14,706 bases of DNA from Lachnospiraceae bacterium. GTDB lineage: Bacteria; Bacillota; Clostridia; Lachnospirales; Lachnospiraceae. The DNA lies in contig JAFVEU010000209.1 of assembly GCA_017475845.1 (NCBI GenBank), positions 1 to 14,706 of the forward strand, written 5' to 3'. Position numbers and translations under genes: made by a program. Of this stretch, positions 5,470-14,084 are shown piece after piece (the stretch's first letter is position 1; every line of letters begins with the position of its first letter). The notes beneath the pieces were generated by a model that saw nothing but the letters and a program-made list of their open reading frames with translations, had not been told where the DNA came from and did no database searches.

Positions 5470-6645
5470 ATGGTAAGAAACGGAAATAAGAAAAAAAGAA
5501 TATCCCGCCCTTTATTACTCCTCATGATCCTTGCCGGAATGCTCTTACTGTCTTCATGCTCCGGGAAGGAAAAGAAGGAAGCCGGGGCAGAGCCTGCGGA
5601 CAGGCTTAAGCTGTCCTATGCCACGCAGTTTGAAGTGCGCTTTTATGAGGGCGGCTACAGGCTTATCCATATTGAGGACGGCATGGATTATGTGCTGATC
5701 CCCGAAGGAGAGGAGGACAGTGATCTTGGATTTAAGGAAGCAGTGTTGATACATGAACCCTTAAACAGCATCTATCTTGCGGCTTCCTCCGCCATGGATC
5801 TTTTTGTGAGACTTGATTCCCTGGACAGGATAAAGACCTGCTCCACCTCTGCCGCCGATTATTCCGTAGAAGAGGCAAAAAAAAGGATAGAGTCCGGGGA
5901 GATAAGATATGTGGGAAAATACAGCTCTCCCGATTATGAAGCTGTCCTGGACAGCGGCTGTGATCTGGCCATAGAGTCCACCATGATCAATCATTCTCCG
6001 AAGATCCGGGAGGAACTGGAAAAGCTGGGAATTCCCGTGCTTACGGAGAGATCCAGCTATGAAAAGGATCCCCTTGGGAGGCTTGAGTGGATAAAGCTCT
6101 ACGGTGTACTCCTTGGCAGGGAGAAGGAAGCGGAGGAGTATTTCCTTGCCGAAGAGAAAAAAGTGAAGGCAGTGGAGGAAGCCCTTGAAAACGAAAACAG
6201 GGATGAAGAGCATAAAAGAAAAGTCGCTTTCTTCTATATTTCCTCAAACGGCTACGTTAACGTAAGGAAGCCCGGAGATTATGTATCCGAAATGATAGAG
6301 ACGGCAGGGGGAAGATATGCATTTGAGGATATCTCCGATGAAAGTGATAATGCATTGTCCACCATGAACATAAACTGGGAGGAATTCTATAAGGAGGCAG
6401 TTGATGCCGATATCCTTATCTACAATGCCACCATAGACGGTGGAATGGAAAGGGTGTCCGGGCTTATGGAAAAGAATCCTCTTTTCGCTGATTTCAAGGC
6501 CGTGCATACGGGAAACGTATACTGTTCCAATGCTGATATGTTCCAGAGGACAGGTCTTGTAGCCGATATCATCACGGATATGTACAGGGTGATAAAGGGT
6601 AAGGATACGGAGAGCCTCAGGTTCATGTATAAGGTCAGGGACTGA
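5470..6645 (+). CDS. btuF: BtuF-like ABC transporter substrate-binding lipoprotein
   Basis: This 391-residue protein has a basic N-terminus (NGNKKKR), a hydrophobic stretch (residues 14-27) and a lipobox, LSSC, with Cys30 as the lipidation site. The rest matches the class III (helical-backbone) metal-siderophore-cobalamin binding fold: an early LNSIYLAASSAMDLFVRLD segment, YVGKYSSPDYEAVLDSGCDL, LEKLGIPVLTE, a long connecting helix near KLYGVLLGREKEAEEYF, and a second lobe ending AVHTGNVYCSNADMFQRTG. The protein is expected to capture corrinoid outside the membrane and pass it to the FecCD-type permease just downstream. Heme or iron-siderophore binding cannot be excluded from sequence alone; the riboswitch locus is the main argument for corrinoid. 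The ribosome binding site of the chosen ATG is poor (CGGGGC immediately upstream), so the start is less certain than the frame. Confidence 0.82.
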   Translation: MVRNGNKKKRISRPLLLLMILAGMLLLSSCSGKEKKEAGAEPADRLKLSYATQFEVRFYEGGYRLIHIEDGMDYVLIPEGEEDSDLGFKEAVLIHEPLNSIYLAASSAMDLFVRLDSLDRIKTCSTSAADYSVEEAKKRIESGEIRYVGKYSSPDYEAVLDSGCDLAIESTMINHSPKIREELEKLGIPVLTERSSYEKDPLGRLEWIKLYGVLLGREKEAEEYFLAEEKKVKAVEEALENENRDEEHKRKVAFFYISSNGYVNVRKPGDYVSEMIETAGGRYAFEDISDESDNALSTMNINWEEFYKEAVDADILIYNATIDGGMERVSGLMEKNPLFADFKAVHTGNVYCSNADMFQRTGLVADIITDMYRVIKGKDTESLRFMYKVRD

Positions 6646-6680
6646 TACAGCAGATAACGCTAAAATGGCGGTTTGATCAT

Positions 6681-7694
6681 ATGGACAGAAAAAAAACACA
6701 CCTTATACTTTTCATAAGCCTGATTCTTGCGATACTGCTCCTTGTCGTCATAAACATACTTACGGGGAGCGTGGGTATCAGTGTCCGGGACATCCCGGAC
6801 ATTCTCCTTAAGGGGGACAGGAGCAGCGCAGAGGGCAGGATAATCCTTGATATCAGGCTGCCGAGGATCATAGAAGCACTGTTCTTAGGGGGCGCCCTGG
6901 CTCTGTCCGGATATATGCTCCAGACCTTTTTCTTAAACCCCATTGCAGGACCCTATATACTTGGAATATCCTCCGGGGCGAAGCTTCTGGTAGCGATCCT
7001 TATGGTGTGGGCGCTTAAGGCGGGTTTTGCCATGAATTCCCTGATGCTTGTGGCCGCCGCTTTTATCGGATCTCTTATAGCCACGGGCTTTGTCCTTACA
7101 GTTTCCCTGAGGGTAAGGTCCATGTCCATCCTTATCGTATGCGGCGTAATGGTGGGGTATATCTGCTCTGCCGTTACGGAGCTCATAGTGGCCTTTGCCG
7201 ATGACAGCAATATCGTAAATCTCCATAACTGGTCTCTCGGCACCTTTTCGGCAGCGGGGTGGAACGAAGCCCGGATATATATTCCCATAGTTGCTGCCGG
7301 GATACTGGCAGCTCTCTTCATGTCAAAGACAATGGAAGCGTACCGGTTCGGGGAAGAATATGCGGAGAGCCTGGGTATCAGCATATACGGCTTCAGGGTG
7401 CTCCTTATCATTGTTTCAAGCGTATTGTCCGCTACCGTTACGGCATTTGCGGGGCCGGTGTCCTTCGTAGGTATCGCAATGCCCCATGTTGCAGGTAATC
7501 TTTTCAGGTCGGAGAAACCCCTTATCATAATACCGGCTTCCTTCCTTCTGGGGTCTGCCTTCTGTCTTTTCTGTGACCTTCTGGCAAGAAGCCTCTTTGC
7601 CCCTTCGGAGCTGAGCATCAGTACGGTGACCGCGGTTTTCGGAGCGCCCATAGTGATCTCCATGATGATCGGCAGGAGGAATGAGAATGTCTGA
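6681..7694 (+). CDS. btuC: FecCD/BtuC-type ABC transporter permease
   Basis: This is a 337-residue, very hydrophobic protein with about nine to ten membrane helices. Family landmarks include RLPRIIEALFLGGALALSGY followed by MLQTFFLNPIAGPYILG and a SSGAKL, the mid-protein NLHNWSLGTFSAAGW, and the late GPVSFVGIAMPHVAGNLF segment, which contains the cytoplasmic coupling region that contacts the ATPase. The family imports cobalamin, heme or ferric siderophores. Cobalamin or another corrinoid is the likely cargo because of the operon. The gene follows the binding protein by 35 nt and overlaps the ATPase start by 8 nt, as expected for a BtuF-C-D set. Confidence 0.87.
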   Translation: MDRKKTHLILFISLILAILLLVVINILTGSVGISVRDIPDILLKGDRSSAEGRIILDIRLPRIIEALFLGGALALSGYMLQTFFLNPIAGPYILGISSGAKLLVAILMVWALKAGFAMNSLMLVAAAFIGSLIATGFVLTVSLRVRSMSILIVCGVMVGYICSAVTELIVAFADDSNIVNLHNWSLGTFSAAGWNEARIYIPIVAAGILAALFMSKTMEAYRFGEEYAESLGISIYGFRVLLIIVSSVLSATVTAFAGPVSFVGIAMPHVAGNLFRSEKPLIIIPASFLLGSAFCLFCDLLARSLFAPSELSISTVTAVFGAPIVISMMIGRRNENV

Positions 7695-8439
7695 GATCTT
7701 ATTTAAGAATGCATCCATAGGATACAGGGGAGTGCCGGTCTTAAGAGCTGTGAGCTTTACTGCGGAAAAGGGCGGGATCACAGCTCTCATAGGTCCAAAC
7801 GGCACCGGCAAGTCCACGGTACTGAAGACCGCAGCCGGATTATTAAAGCCCATAGAAGGCAGGGTATGTATAAGGGACAGATCCATAGGCTCCTATTCCC
7901 CGAAGGAGCTTTACGGTATCATTTCCGTAATGATGACGGACAGGGTAAAGACTAAATTCATGAGCTGTCATGATGTGGTAAGGGTAGGACGCTACAGGTA
8001 TACCGGCATATTCGGTACTCTCACCCAGGCCGACAGAAGGGTCATAAGGGAAAGCATGGAACTGATCGGCGTATGGGACTTAAGAGACCGGGATTACGCA
8101 GCCTTAAGCGACGGACAGCAGCAGAGGGTCCTGCTTGCAAGAGCGATAGTCTCCGAACCCGGGATACTTATCATGGATGAACCCGCAAGCTTTCTCGATA
8201 TGGGGAGGAAGATCGAATTTTTTGATGCCCTTAAGGGGCTTGTAAAAGAAAAGGATATGACGGTACTCATTTCCATGCATGAGGTGGAGATGGTAAAAAA
8301 GGTGGCGGATAAGGTCATATGTATCTCCGCCTCCGGAGGGATAGATGCCAAGGGTGCTGCGGAGGAGCTGATCAATCCTGCATATATGGAGGAGCTTTTC
8401 GGCATGAAGAAGGGCAGATATGAGGAATACTACGGCTGA
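7687..8439 (+). CDS. btuD: BtuD-like ABC transporter ATP-binding protein
   Basis: This 250-residue ATPase energises the adjacent permease. Visible motifs are Walker A GPNGTGKS (36-43), signature LSDGQQQR (140-147, in place of LSGGQ), Walker B ILIMDEP (160-166), the D-loop after SFLD and the H-loop histidine in SMHE (H198). The usual Q-loop glutamine region reads VMMTDRV instead, a variant I associate with Firmicutes iron and cobalamin importers. Of two in-frame ATGs (7681 and 7687) I chose the second, because AGGAGG at 7674-7679 is 1 nt from the first but 7 nt from the second. The start lies inside the end of the permease gene, and the 3' end overlaps the cobQ start. Confidence 0.87.
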   Translation: MSEILFKNASIGYRGVPVLRAVSFTAEKGGITALIGPNGTGKSTVLKTAAGLLKPIEGRVCIRDRSIGSYSPKELYGIISVMMTDRVKTKFMSCHDVVRVGRYRYTGIFGTLTQADRRVIRESMELIGVWDLRDRDYAALSDGQQQRVLLARAIVSEPGILIMDEPASFLDMGRKIEFFDALKGLVKEKDMTVLISMHEVEMVKKVADKVICISASGGIDAKGAAEELINPAYMEELFGMKKGRYEEYYG

Positions 8440-9922
8440 GAAAAAATGCGCATATATCATGGTGCAGGGTACCATGTCAAACGCGGGAAAAAGCCTTATA
8501 GCAGCGGGATTATGCCGGGTATTCATGCAGGACGGGTTTAAGGTATGTCCCTTTAAATCCCAGAATATGGCCCTCAATTCCTATGTGACGGAGGATAACC
8601 TGGAAATGGGAAGGGCTCAGGTCATGCAGGCGGAGGCCGCGGGGATACGGCCCTCCGCCTATATGAATCCCATCCTCTTAAAGCCTACGGGGGATATGAA
8701 GAGCCAGGTCATAGTAAACGGCGAAGTGTACGGGGATATGAGCGCAAAGGAATATTATGCCGTAAAGACAAGGTTCATTCCGGATATAGAAGCGGCCCTT
8801 CATAAGCTGTCCCGGGAATACGAGATCATAGTGATAGAAGGAGCGGGTTCACCTGCGGAGATCAATTTAAAGGACAATGATATCGTTAACATGGGCATAG
8901 CGAAGCTCACCGATTCCCCCGTGATCCTTGCGGCGGATATCGACAGAGGAGGCGTATTTGCCCAGATCTTCGGCACGGTCATGCTTCTGGAGCCTGATGA
9001 AAAAGAGAGAGTGAAGGGCATAGTCATCAATAAATTCAGGGGGGACAGGAGCATACTGGACCCGGGCATAGAAAAAACAGAGGAAATGCTCGATATCCCC
9101 GTATGCGGAGTGCTGCCCTATATGGATATAAGCCTTGATGATGAGGATTCCCTTGCTGAAAGGCTTGAAAACACTAACTGTAAGGATATAGACATAGCGG
9201 TGATAAGGCTGCCCCATATATCGAATTTCACCGACTTTAATGTCTTTGATAAGTTTGAAGGTGTGAGTGTCAGATATGTGAAAAGAGCATCCGGACTTAA
9301 GGATCCGGATCTTCTCATCATACCGGGAAGCAAGAATACCATGGACGATATGCGGTATTTATGGACAGGGGGCCTTGCGGAAGCGGTTTTATCCTATGCA
9401 GGGAAGGGTAAGCCCGTGATGGGTATCTGCGGCGGTTACCAGATGCTGGGAAAAAGGATCCGGGATCCGGAGGGTGCAGAAGGGGGAGGAAATATTGAGG
9501 GTCTGGGGCTCCTGCCTGTGGAAACAAAGATCTGCGGAGATAAAAAGAGAGAATTATGCAGGGGCAGGTTCCGGCAGATCAACGGCATATTTAAGGACCT
9601 GTCGGGGCTTGAGTACAGCGGATATGAGATACATATGGGAGTGAGTGACCTATCCGGTGAAAACGCTTCCGGATTTACGGAAGGTGAGTCGGGATGCAGC
9701 CTTGGCAACGTGTACGGCACCTATGTCCACGGTATTTTCGATGCGGACAGAGTGGCGGATGAGGTGGTGGGGTCTCTTTGCAGGGCGAAGGGCATATCCT
9801 ATGAAGGCGGGAAGATAAACAGGAAAAGCTTTAAGGAAAAAGAGTACGACAGGCTTGCGGACATGATAAGAAGCCATATGGACATGGATTATATATACGG
9901 GATCATGGGACTTGAAGGCTGA
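8420..9922 (+). CDS. cobQ: Cobyric acid synthase (CobQ/CbiP)
   Basis: This cytoplasmic amidotransferase uses glutamine and ATP to amidate four side-chain carboxylates (b, d, e, g) of adenosylcobyrinic acid a,c-diamide, giving adenosylcobyric acid. The 500-residue length is typical. The N-terminal dethiobiotin-synthetase-like ATPase domain opens with VQGTMSNAGKS (P-loop at 17-25) and FKSQNMALNS. The C-terminal class I glutaminase domain has PGSKNTMDD, the nucleophile in GICGGYQMLG (C337) and YVHGIFD (H437). The ATG at 8420 lies 20 nt inside the ATPase gene with GAAGGGCAG just upstream. An internal in-frame ATG at 8459 would remove only 13 residues, all before the first motif, and remains possible. 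CobQ acts after ring synthesis or on salvaged precursors, so it fits a locus combining uptake and synthesis. Confidence 0.96.
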   Translation: MRNTTAEKKCAYIMVQGTMSNAGKSLIAAGLCRVFMQDGFKVCPFKSQNMALNSYVTEDNLEMGRAQVMQAEAAGIRPSAYMNPILLKPTGDMKSQVIVNGEVYGDMSAKEYYAVKTRFIPDIEAALHKLSREYEIIVIEGAGSPAEINLKDNDIVNMGIAKLTDSPVILAADIDRGGVFAQIFGTVMLLEPDEKERVKGIVINKFRGDRSILDPGIEKTEEMLDIPVCGVLPYMDISLDDEDSLAERLENTNCKDIDIAVIRLPHISNFTDFNVFDKFEGVSVRYVKRASGLKDPDLLIIPGSKNTMDDMRYLWTGGLAEAVLSYAGKGKPVMGICGGYQMLGKRIRDPEGAEGGGNIEGLGLLPVETKICGDKKRELCRGRFRQINGIFKDLSGLEYSGYEIHMGVSDLSGENASGFTEGESGCSLGNVYGTYVHGIFDADRVADEVVGSLCRAKGISYEGGKINRKSFKEKEYDRLADMIRSHMDMDYIYGIMGLEG

Positions 9923-9967
9923 TGATCCCCGGGGCAGGTGCTGCGGTAAGTTTCGGAAAGCAAAAAT

Positions 9968-11005
9968 ATGGATCTTGATATCTATAAAGAAATAAAAATA
10001 AGATGGGACAGGATCGCAAAGCCCATAGACGGCCTTGGGGATTTCGAGGATGCCATTTGCAGGATCGGCGGGATCCTTGGCACTGCGGAGCCTGACATCC
10101 GTAAAAAGGCACTGGTCATCATGTGCGCTGACAACGGGATCGTAAAAGAAGGGGTTTCCCAGTGCGGGCCGGAGGTCACTCTTCAGGTGGCAAGGGCGCT
10201 GGGAATGGGGAGAAGCACTGCAAATGTGATGGCTCTTGAGGCCGGCATAAAGTGTTTTCCCGTGGATATTGGCATCGATCATGAGGGCAGCATCCCCGGG
10301 GTCATTGACCGGAAGATAAGAAGAGGAAGCTTTGACTTCCTTGAAGAGAGGGCACTCAGTGAAGATCAGGTGAGAAGGGCTGTCGATACAGGGATCGAGC
10401 TGGTTCATAAATTAAAAAGGGAGGGCTTTAAGCTTATAGCCACCGGTGAAATGGGGATCGGAAATACCACCACCGCCACAGCTCTTTTATGCCTCCTGAC
10501 AGGTGCGGATTCCCTCCTTGTGACCGGAAGGGGTGCGGGACTTGATGACAGGGGTCTCGAAAGAAAGGTAAAGGTGATAGGGAAAGCCTGTGAGTTATAC
10601 AAGAGAAGTGACACTGACGACAGGAAAGAACTGGCCTATGACTATTTAAGCGCCGTGGGAGGCCTTGATATTGCAGGACTCTGCGGCCTCTTCCTCGGCG
10701 GACAGAAATACGGCGTCCCCATGGTGATAGACGGTTTTATTTCCGGAGTGGCCGCATTATATGCGGATGCCATAAGTCCGGGCTGCAGGGACTGTATGAT
10801 ACCCTCCCACAGCGGGAGAGAAAAGGGCCTTGGGAAGGTATTAAAGGTATTGGGACTAAAGCCCCTTATAAACGGAGATATGGCTCTGGGTGAGGGAACA
10901 GGGGCCATCATGGTATGTAAGCTTCTGGACAGCGCCATAAGCCTCTATGATAAGGGGGCGGGATTTGATGATAACGGCATTAAGGAGTATGAACGCTTCA
11001 CATGA
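9968..11005 (+). CDS. cobT: Nicotinate-nucleotide-dimethylbenzimidazole phosphoribosyltransferase (CobT)
   Basis: CobT transfers ribose phosphate from nicotinate mononucleotide to the lower-ligand base, making an alpha-ribazole phosphate for the nucleotide loop. The 345-residue length matches the family. Landmarks are CADNGIVKEGVSQCGPEVT, GEMGIGNTTTATAL and, near the C-terminus, LGEGTGAIM, where E309 is at the position of the catalytic glutamate (Glu317 in Salmonella). GGAAAG lies 7 nt before the ATG. A 45-nt gap separates it from cobQ. Its stop overlaps the next start as ATGA, implying translational coupling. The base actually used may be a benzimidazole, purine or phenolic, which cannot be read from the sequence. 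Confidence 0.95.
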   Translation: MDLDIYKEIKIRWDRIAKPIDGLGDFEDAICRIGGILGTAEPDIRKKALVIMCADNGIVKEGVSQCGPEVTLQVARALGMGRSTANVMALEAGIKCFPVDIGIDHEGSIPGVIDRKIRRGSFDFLEERALSEDQVRRAVDTGIELVHKLKREGFKLIATGEMGIGNTTTATALLCLLTGADSLLVTGRGAGLDDRGLERKVKVIGKACELYKRSDTDDRKELAYDYLSAVGGLDIAGLCGLFLGGQKYGVPMVIDGFISGVAALYADAISPGCRDCMIPSHSGREKGLGKVLKVLGLKPLINGDMALGEGTGAIMVCKLLDSAISLYDKGAGFDDNGIKEYERFT

Positions 11006-12354
11006 TGATACTTGTTGTGGGAAGGCCTGACAGCGGCAAATCGGCAATGGCCGAGAAACTGGCAGGGGAAATGTCTACGGAAAAAAAGAAGATATACCTT
11101 GCAACCATGATTCCTTACGGGGAGGAGGGAGCCTCCAGGGTGGAAAGGCACAGGGCTTTGAGAAAAGGCAAGGGCTTTGTCACCGTGGAACGGCCTTTAG
11201 GTGTGGGAAATCTTCCCGACAGGGAGGGCTTCATAGAGGGGATAAGGGCTGAAGAAGCCACTGTTTTACTGGAATGTGTTTCAAATCTCTGCGCCAACGT
11301 GATGTTTGAAGGGGGAAAGGGAAAAAACTTAAAAAACCCGGAGGAAGCAGCGGAAGCCGTTACGAAAGACATATTGAAGCTTAAGGAGAGAGTAAAAAAC
11401 CTTATCGTTGTGACGAATGAATTTAAGGAGGAGGAAGGGACCGACAGGGAAACCCTTGAATATATAAGCGCGGTTTCCGGTGTAAACAGGAGACTTAAGG
11501 AGGAGGCTGACAGGATCTATGATGTGACCGGGAAAAACGGGGACAGATATGAGAAGGACAGCGGATCCCGGTGGGGTTCTAAGATAACAGGGAGTATGCT
11601 TGCGGCCTTTTCCCTTTATTCAAGGATACCCGTGCCCCGCTTTGAATGGAAGCCTGAAGGGATGGAATATATCCTCTGCTTTCTGCCTATCGTGGGGGCG
11701 GTGGTCGGTCTAACGGAATACGGATGCCTTTATCTCCTGGGATACCTTAAGCTCCCGCTGACTGCAGAGGTGGCTGTCCTGTCACTTGTCCCTCTCATCA
11801 TCACCGGAGGCTTTCATGTGGACGGATATATGGATGTGAAGGATGCCCTGGGGTCATATAGGACAAAGGAAGAAAAGCTTAAGATCATGAAGGATCCGCA
11901 CACTGGTGCATTTGCGGTCATCGGTATCGGCATGTTTTCCCTTGTCTGGGCAGGAGCCTTATCTGTCATATGCGGCAGGGATCCGGGCGGGATAAAAATG
12001 GTACTGCCCTTTATATTTGTGCTGTCAAGAACAGGTGCTGCCATATCCTCCCTGAGGCTTAAAAAAGCGAAGGATGAGGGAATGCTTAACAGTGAGACCG
12101 GGAATTCCGGCAGAGGAGAGTTAGCGGTAACGATCCTTGAACTGGTACTCTGTATCGTAGCGCTAACCCTTGCGGATCCGGTGAGTGCAGTGTTATTGGC
12201 GCTGACCCTTGGGGTTTTTTATATTTATTACAGGCATATGGTTTATAAGGAATTCGGCGGGGTCACCGGAGATACAGCCGGTTATTATGTGTGCGGAAGT
12301 GAGCTTGCAATGCTTTTTATACTGGCAGCTTCCTGTATTTTCAGAACCTGGTGA
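11002..12354 (+). CDS. cobUS: CobU-CobS fusion: cobinamide kinase/guanylyltransferase plus cobalamin synthase
   Basis: One uninterrupted 450-codon frame carries two activities normally on separate proteins. Residues 1 to about 185 resemble CobU, which phosphorylates adenosylcobinamide and then activates it with GTP: P-loop GRPDSGKS (7-14), IYLATM, RVERHRALR (H50 at the expected guanylylated His position), LLECVSN and VVTNEF with SGVNRRLKEEADRIYDVTG. The P-loop lacks the usual GGxR lead and the NEVG-type motif reads NEFKEEEG, so this half is divergent. Residues about 193-450 are CobS, the membrane enzyme that joins alpha-ribazole (phosphate) to GDP-cobinamide: FSLYSRIPVP, GGFHVDGYMDVKDAL (H272, D274, D278), IMKDPHTGAFAVIG and several membrane helices. 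An ATG at 11596, just after AGGGAG, could allow a separate CobS start. The gene overlaps cobT and ends 1 nt before cbiB. Confidence 0.9.
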   Translation: MMILVVGRPDSGKSAMAEKLAGEMSTEKKKIYLATMIPYGEEGASRVERHRALRKGKGFVTVERPLGVGNLPDREGFIEGIRAEEATVLLECVSNLCANVMFEGGKGKNLKNPEEAAEAVTKDILKLKERVKNLIVVTNEFKEEEGTDRETLEYISAVSGVNRRLKEEADRIYDVTGKNGDRYEKDSGSRWGSKITGSMLAAFSLYSRIPVPRFEWKPEGMEYILCFLPIVGAVVGLTEYGCLYLLGYLKLPLTAEVAVLSLVPLIITGGFHVDGYMDVKDALGSYRTKEEKLKIMKDPHTGAFAVIGIGMFSLVWAGALSVICGRDPGGIKMVLPFIFVLSRTGAAISSLRLKKAKDEGMLNSETGNSGRGELAVTILELVLCIVALTLADPVSAVLLALTLGVFYIYYRHMVYKEFGGVTGDTAGYYVCGSELAMLFILAASCIFRTW

Positions 12355-12355
12355 G

Positions 12356-13348
12356 ATGGAGACTTTTGTTTTTTATCATATGGGGGCTCTGGCCCTTGGA
12401 TGGATACTTGACCTTATTGCAGGGGATCCGGTAAACCTCCCCCATCCCGTGAGATGGATAGGGGGGCTTATAGCATTCCTTGAAAAAAGGCTGAATGACA
12501 GGGAAAAAAGCCCCGGGATACTGAGGATAAGAGGCTTTATCCTGGTGTTGATCACGGTGGCTCTCCCGGCTCTTATATGCTTTTCGGTAACGGCAGCGGT
12601 ATACGCTGTCAATATGACTGCGGGGATGATACTGGAGGGCATCATCACCTTTTACATGCTCTCCTGCAAAAGCTTATATACGGAGAGCATGAAGGTTTAC
12701 CGGGCCCTGTCAGCAGATGATCTAAGTGGGGCGAGGCAGGCGGTATCCATGATAGTCGGCAGGGACACGGAGAACCTTGACAGGGAAGGGATCATCAGGG
12801 CAGCGGTGGAGACTGTGGCGGAAAATACCTCCGACGGTGTGACCGCACCCTTATTCTTCCTGGCTCTCGGCGGCCCGGTGCTTGGAGTGGTTTATAAGAG
12901 TGTCAACACCATGGACTCCATGATCGGATATAAGGATGAAAGATTTAAGGATATCGGTTTCTTTGCGGCTAAGCTTGATGATCTTATGAATCTTATTCCT
13001 TCAAGGCTCAGCGCGCTGGTCATGATACTGGCCTCAGTTATGGCCGGCAGGGATTATGACAGCCGGAATGGGTTAAGGATCTTCATCCGGGACAGATATA
13101 AGCACTCAAGCCCCAATTCCGCCCAGTGCGAGAGCGTGTGCGCCGGAGCGCTGGGGATAAGGCTCGCGGGACCGGCATCATATTTCGGGAAAAGGGTGGA
13201 TAAGCCTTTTATCGGAGACCCTGTAAGGGAAACCGGGGCAGAGGATATCGTTAGGGCGGACAGACTGATGGTAATGACGGCAGTGCTCTGCTTTCTGATC
13301 TCGGAAGCAGCGCTGTGGGCGGCGGCAATGCTGCTTTCCGTCTTCTGA
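12356..13348 (+). CDS. cbiB: Adenosylcobinamide-phosphate synthase (CbiB/CobD)
   Basis: CbiB attaches (R)-1-aminopropan-2-ol phosphate or a related amine to adenosylcobyric acid, giving adenosylcobinamide (phosphate). The 330-residue length is typical. Family landmarks are GDPVNLPHPVRWIG near the N-terminus, then GRDTENLDREGIIRAAVETV, AENTSDGVTAPLFFLALGGP, NTMDSMIGYKDERFKDIG and AKLDDLMNLIPSRL. Several membrane helices are visible, including one at the extreme C-terminus. The frame stays open upstream to 12209, but that region is coding for CobS in another frame, so I chose the ATG one base after the CobS stop. A GGTGAG stretch overlapping the CobS stop codon is a close, weak ribosome binding site. 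Confidence 0.95.
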   Translation: METFVFYHMGALALGWILDLIAGDPVNLPHPVRWIGGLIAFLEKRLNDREKSPGILRIRGFILVLITVALPALICFSVTAAVYAVNMTAGMILEGIITFYMLSCKSLYTESMKVYRALSADDLSGARQAVSMIVGRDTENLDREGIIRAAVETVAENTSDGVTAPLFFLALGGPVLGVVYKSVNTMDSMIGYKDERFKDIGFFAAKLDDLMNLIPSRLSALVMILASVMAGRDYDSRNGLRIFIRDRYKHSSPNSAQCESVCAGALGIRLAGPASYFGKRVDKPFIGDPVRETGAEDIVRADRLMVMTAVLCFLISEAALWAAAMLLSVF

Positions 13349-13388
13349 CCGTTACAGTGGGCAGCGGCAATGATATAAGGGAAGGGTC

Positions 13389-14075
13389 ATGGCAGGATTT
13401 GAATATGTGCTCCCGGAAGAGATAGAGAACAGGAGCTTTGAGATAATCGAAGAGGAACTGGCATCCCGCGGGGTAAAGCTCAGGACTTTAATGTCCGACA
13501 GTGACTGTTTAATAAAGAGCAGCCCCGTTGTAAAAAGGGTGATCCACACCACTGCGGACTTTGACTATGCGGAAAATCTCTTTTTCAGTGATGATTCCCT
13601 GACTAAGGCATATGAGCTCCTTACATCGGCTTCGGTCATAGTAACGGACACCAACATGGCTTTAAGCGGGATAAACAGGACCGCCCTTAATAAGCTTGGG
13701 ATCAGGGCATATTGCTTCATGGCTGATGAAACCGTAGCCGCCGAAGCAAAAGAGAGGGGGATGACCAGAGCCGCGGTAAGCATGGAGAGAGCTGAAAAGC
13801 TTGACAGGCCGGTGATCTATGCCATAGGAAACGCACCCACAGCGCTTATTGCCATAAATGAAGCATATGAAAGGCATAAGGGACTTAAGGAAGAGGGCTA
13901 TCATCCCCCGGGGCTTGTGATCGGAGTCCCTGTGGGATTTGTGAATGTTGTGGCCGCCAAGGAGCTTATCATGGAAAGCGGCCTGCCCTGTATAGTGGCC
14001 AGGGGCAGAAAGGGCGGAAGCAATGTGGCAGCGGCCATAGTCAATGCGCTTATTTACCAGCTGACACGGAGCTGA
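13389..14075 (+). CDS. cbiC: Cobalt-precorrin-8 methylmutase (CbiC)
   Basis: CbiC moves the C-11 methyl group of cobalt-precorrin-8 to C-12, forming cobyrinic acid. The 228-residue protein has EIENRSFEII, the catalytic-histidine segment VIHTTADFDYAENL (H53), VTDTNMALSGIN, YAIGNAPTAL, GVPVGFVNVVAAKE and GRKGGSNVAAAIVNAL. It is about 15-20 residues longer than usual because of extra sequence between the RSFEII helix and the histidine (roughly residues 25-46). AGGGAAGGG lies 2-3 nt before the ATG. A 40-nt gap follows cbiB. The presence of cbiC and cbiD marks the oxygen-independent (early cobalt insertion) pathway. Confidence 0.95.
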   Translation: MAGFEYVLPEEIENRSFEIIEEELASRGVKLRTLMSDSDCLIKSSPVVKRVIHTTADFDYAENLFFSDDSLTKAYELLTSASVIVTDTNMALSGINRTALNKLGIRAYCFMADETVAAEAKERGMTRAAVSMERAEKLDRPVIYAIGNAPTALIAINEAYERHKGLKEEGYHPPGLVIGVPVGFVNVVAAKELIMESGLPCIVARGRKGGSNVAAAIVNALIYQLTRS

Positions 14076-14084
14076 GGATCACTT

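Noticed and set aside
9650..10408. 252-codon minus-strand ORF opposite cobQ and cobT
   Set aside because: It is antisense to two confidently identified genes and has no recognisable domain. The same applies to long antisense frames at 4596-5300 and 6953-7663.
11560..11600. Frameshift or pseudogene at the CobU-CobS junction
   Set aside because: The frame is continuous and both halves keep their domain motifs, so a genuine fusion is the simpler reading.
12209..12355. Longer N-terminus for CbiB
   Set aside because: This stretch encodes the last membrane helices of CobS in another frame, and the CbiB family begins at the ATG at 12356.
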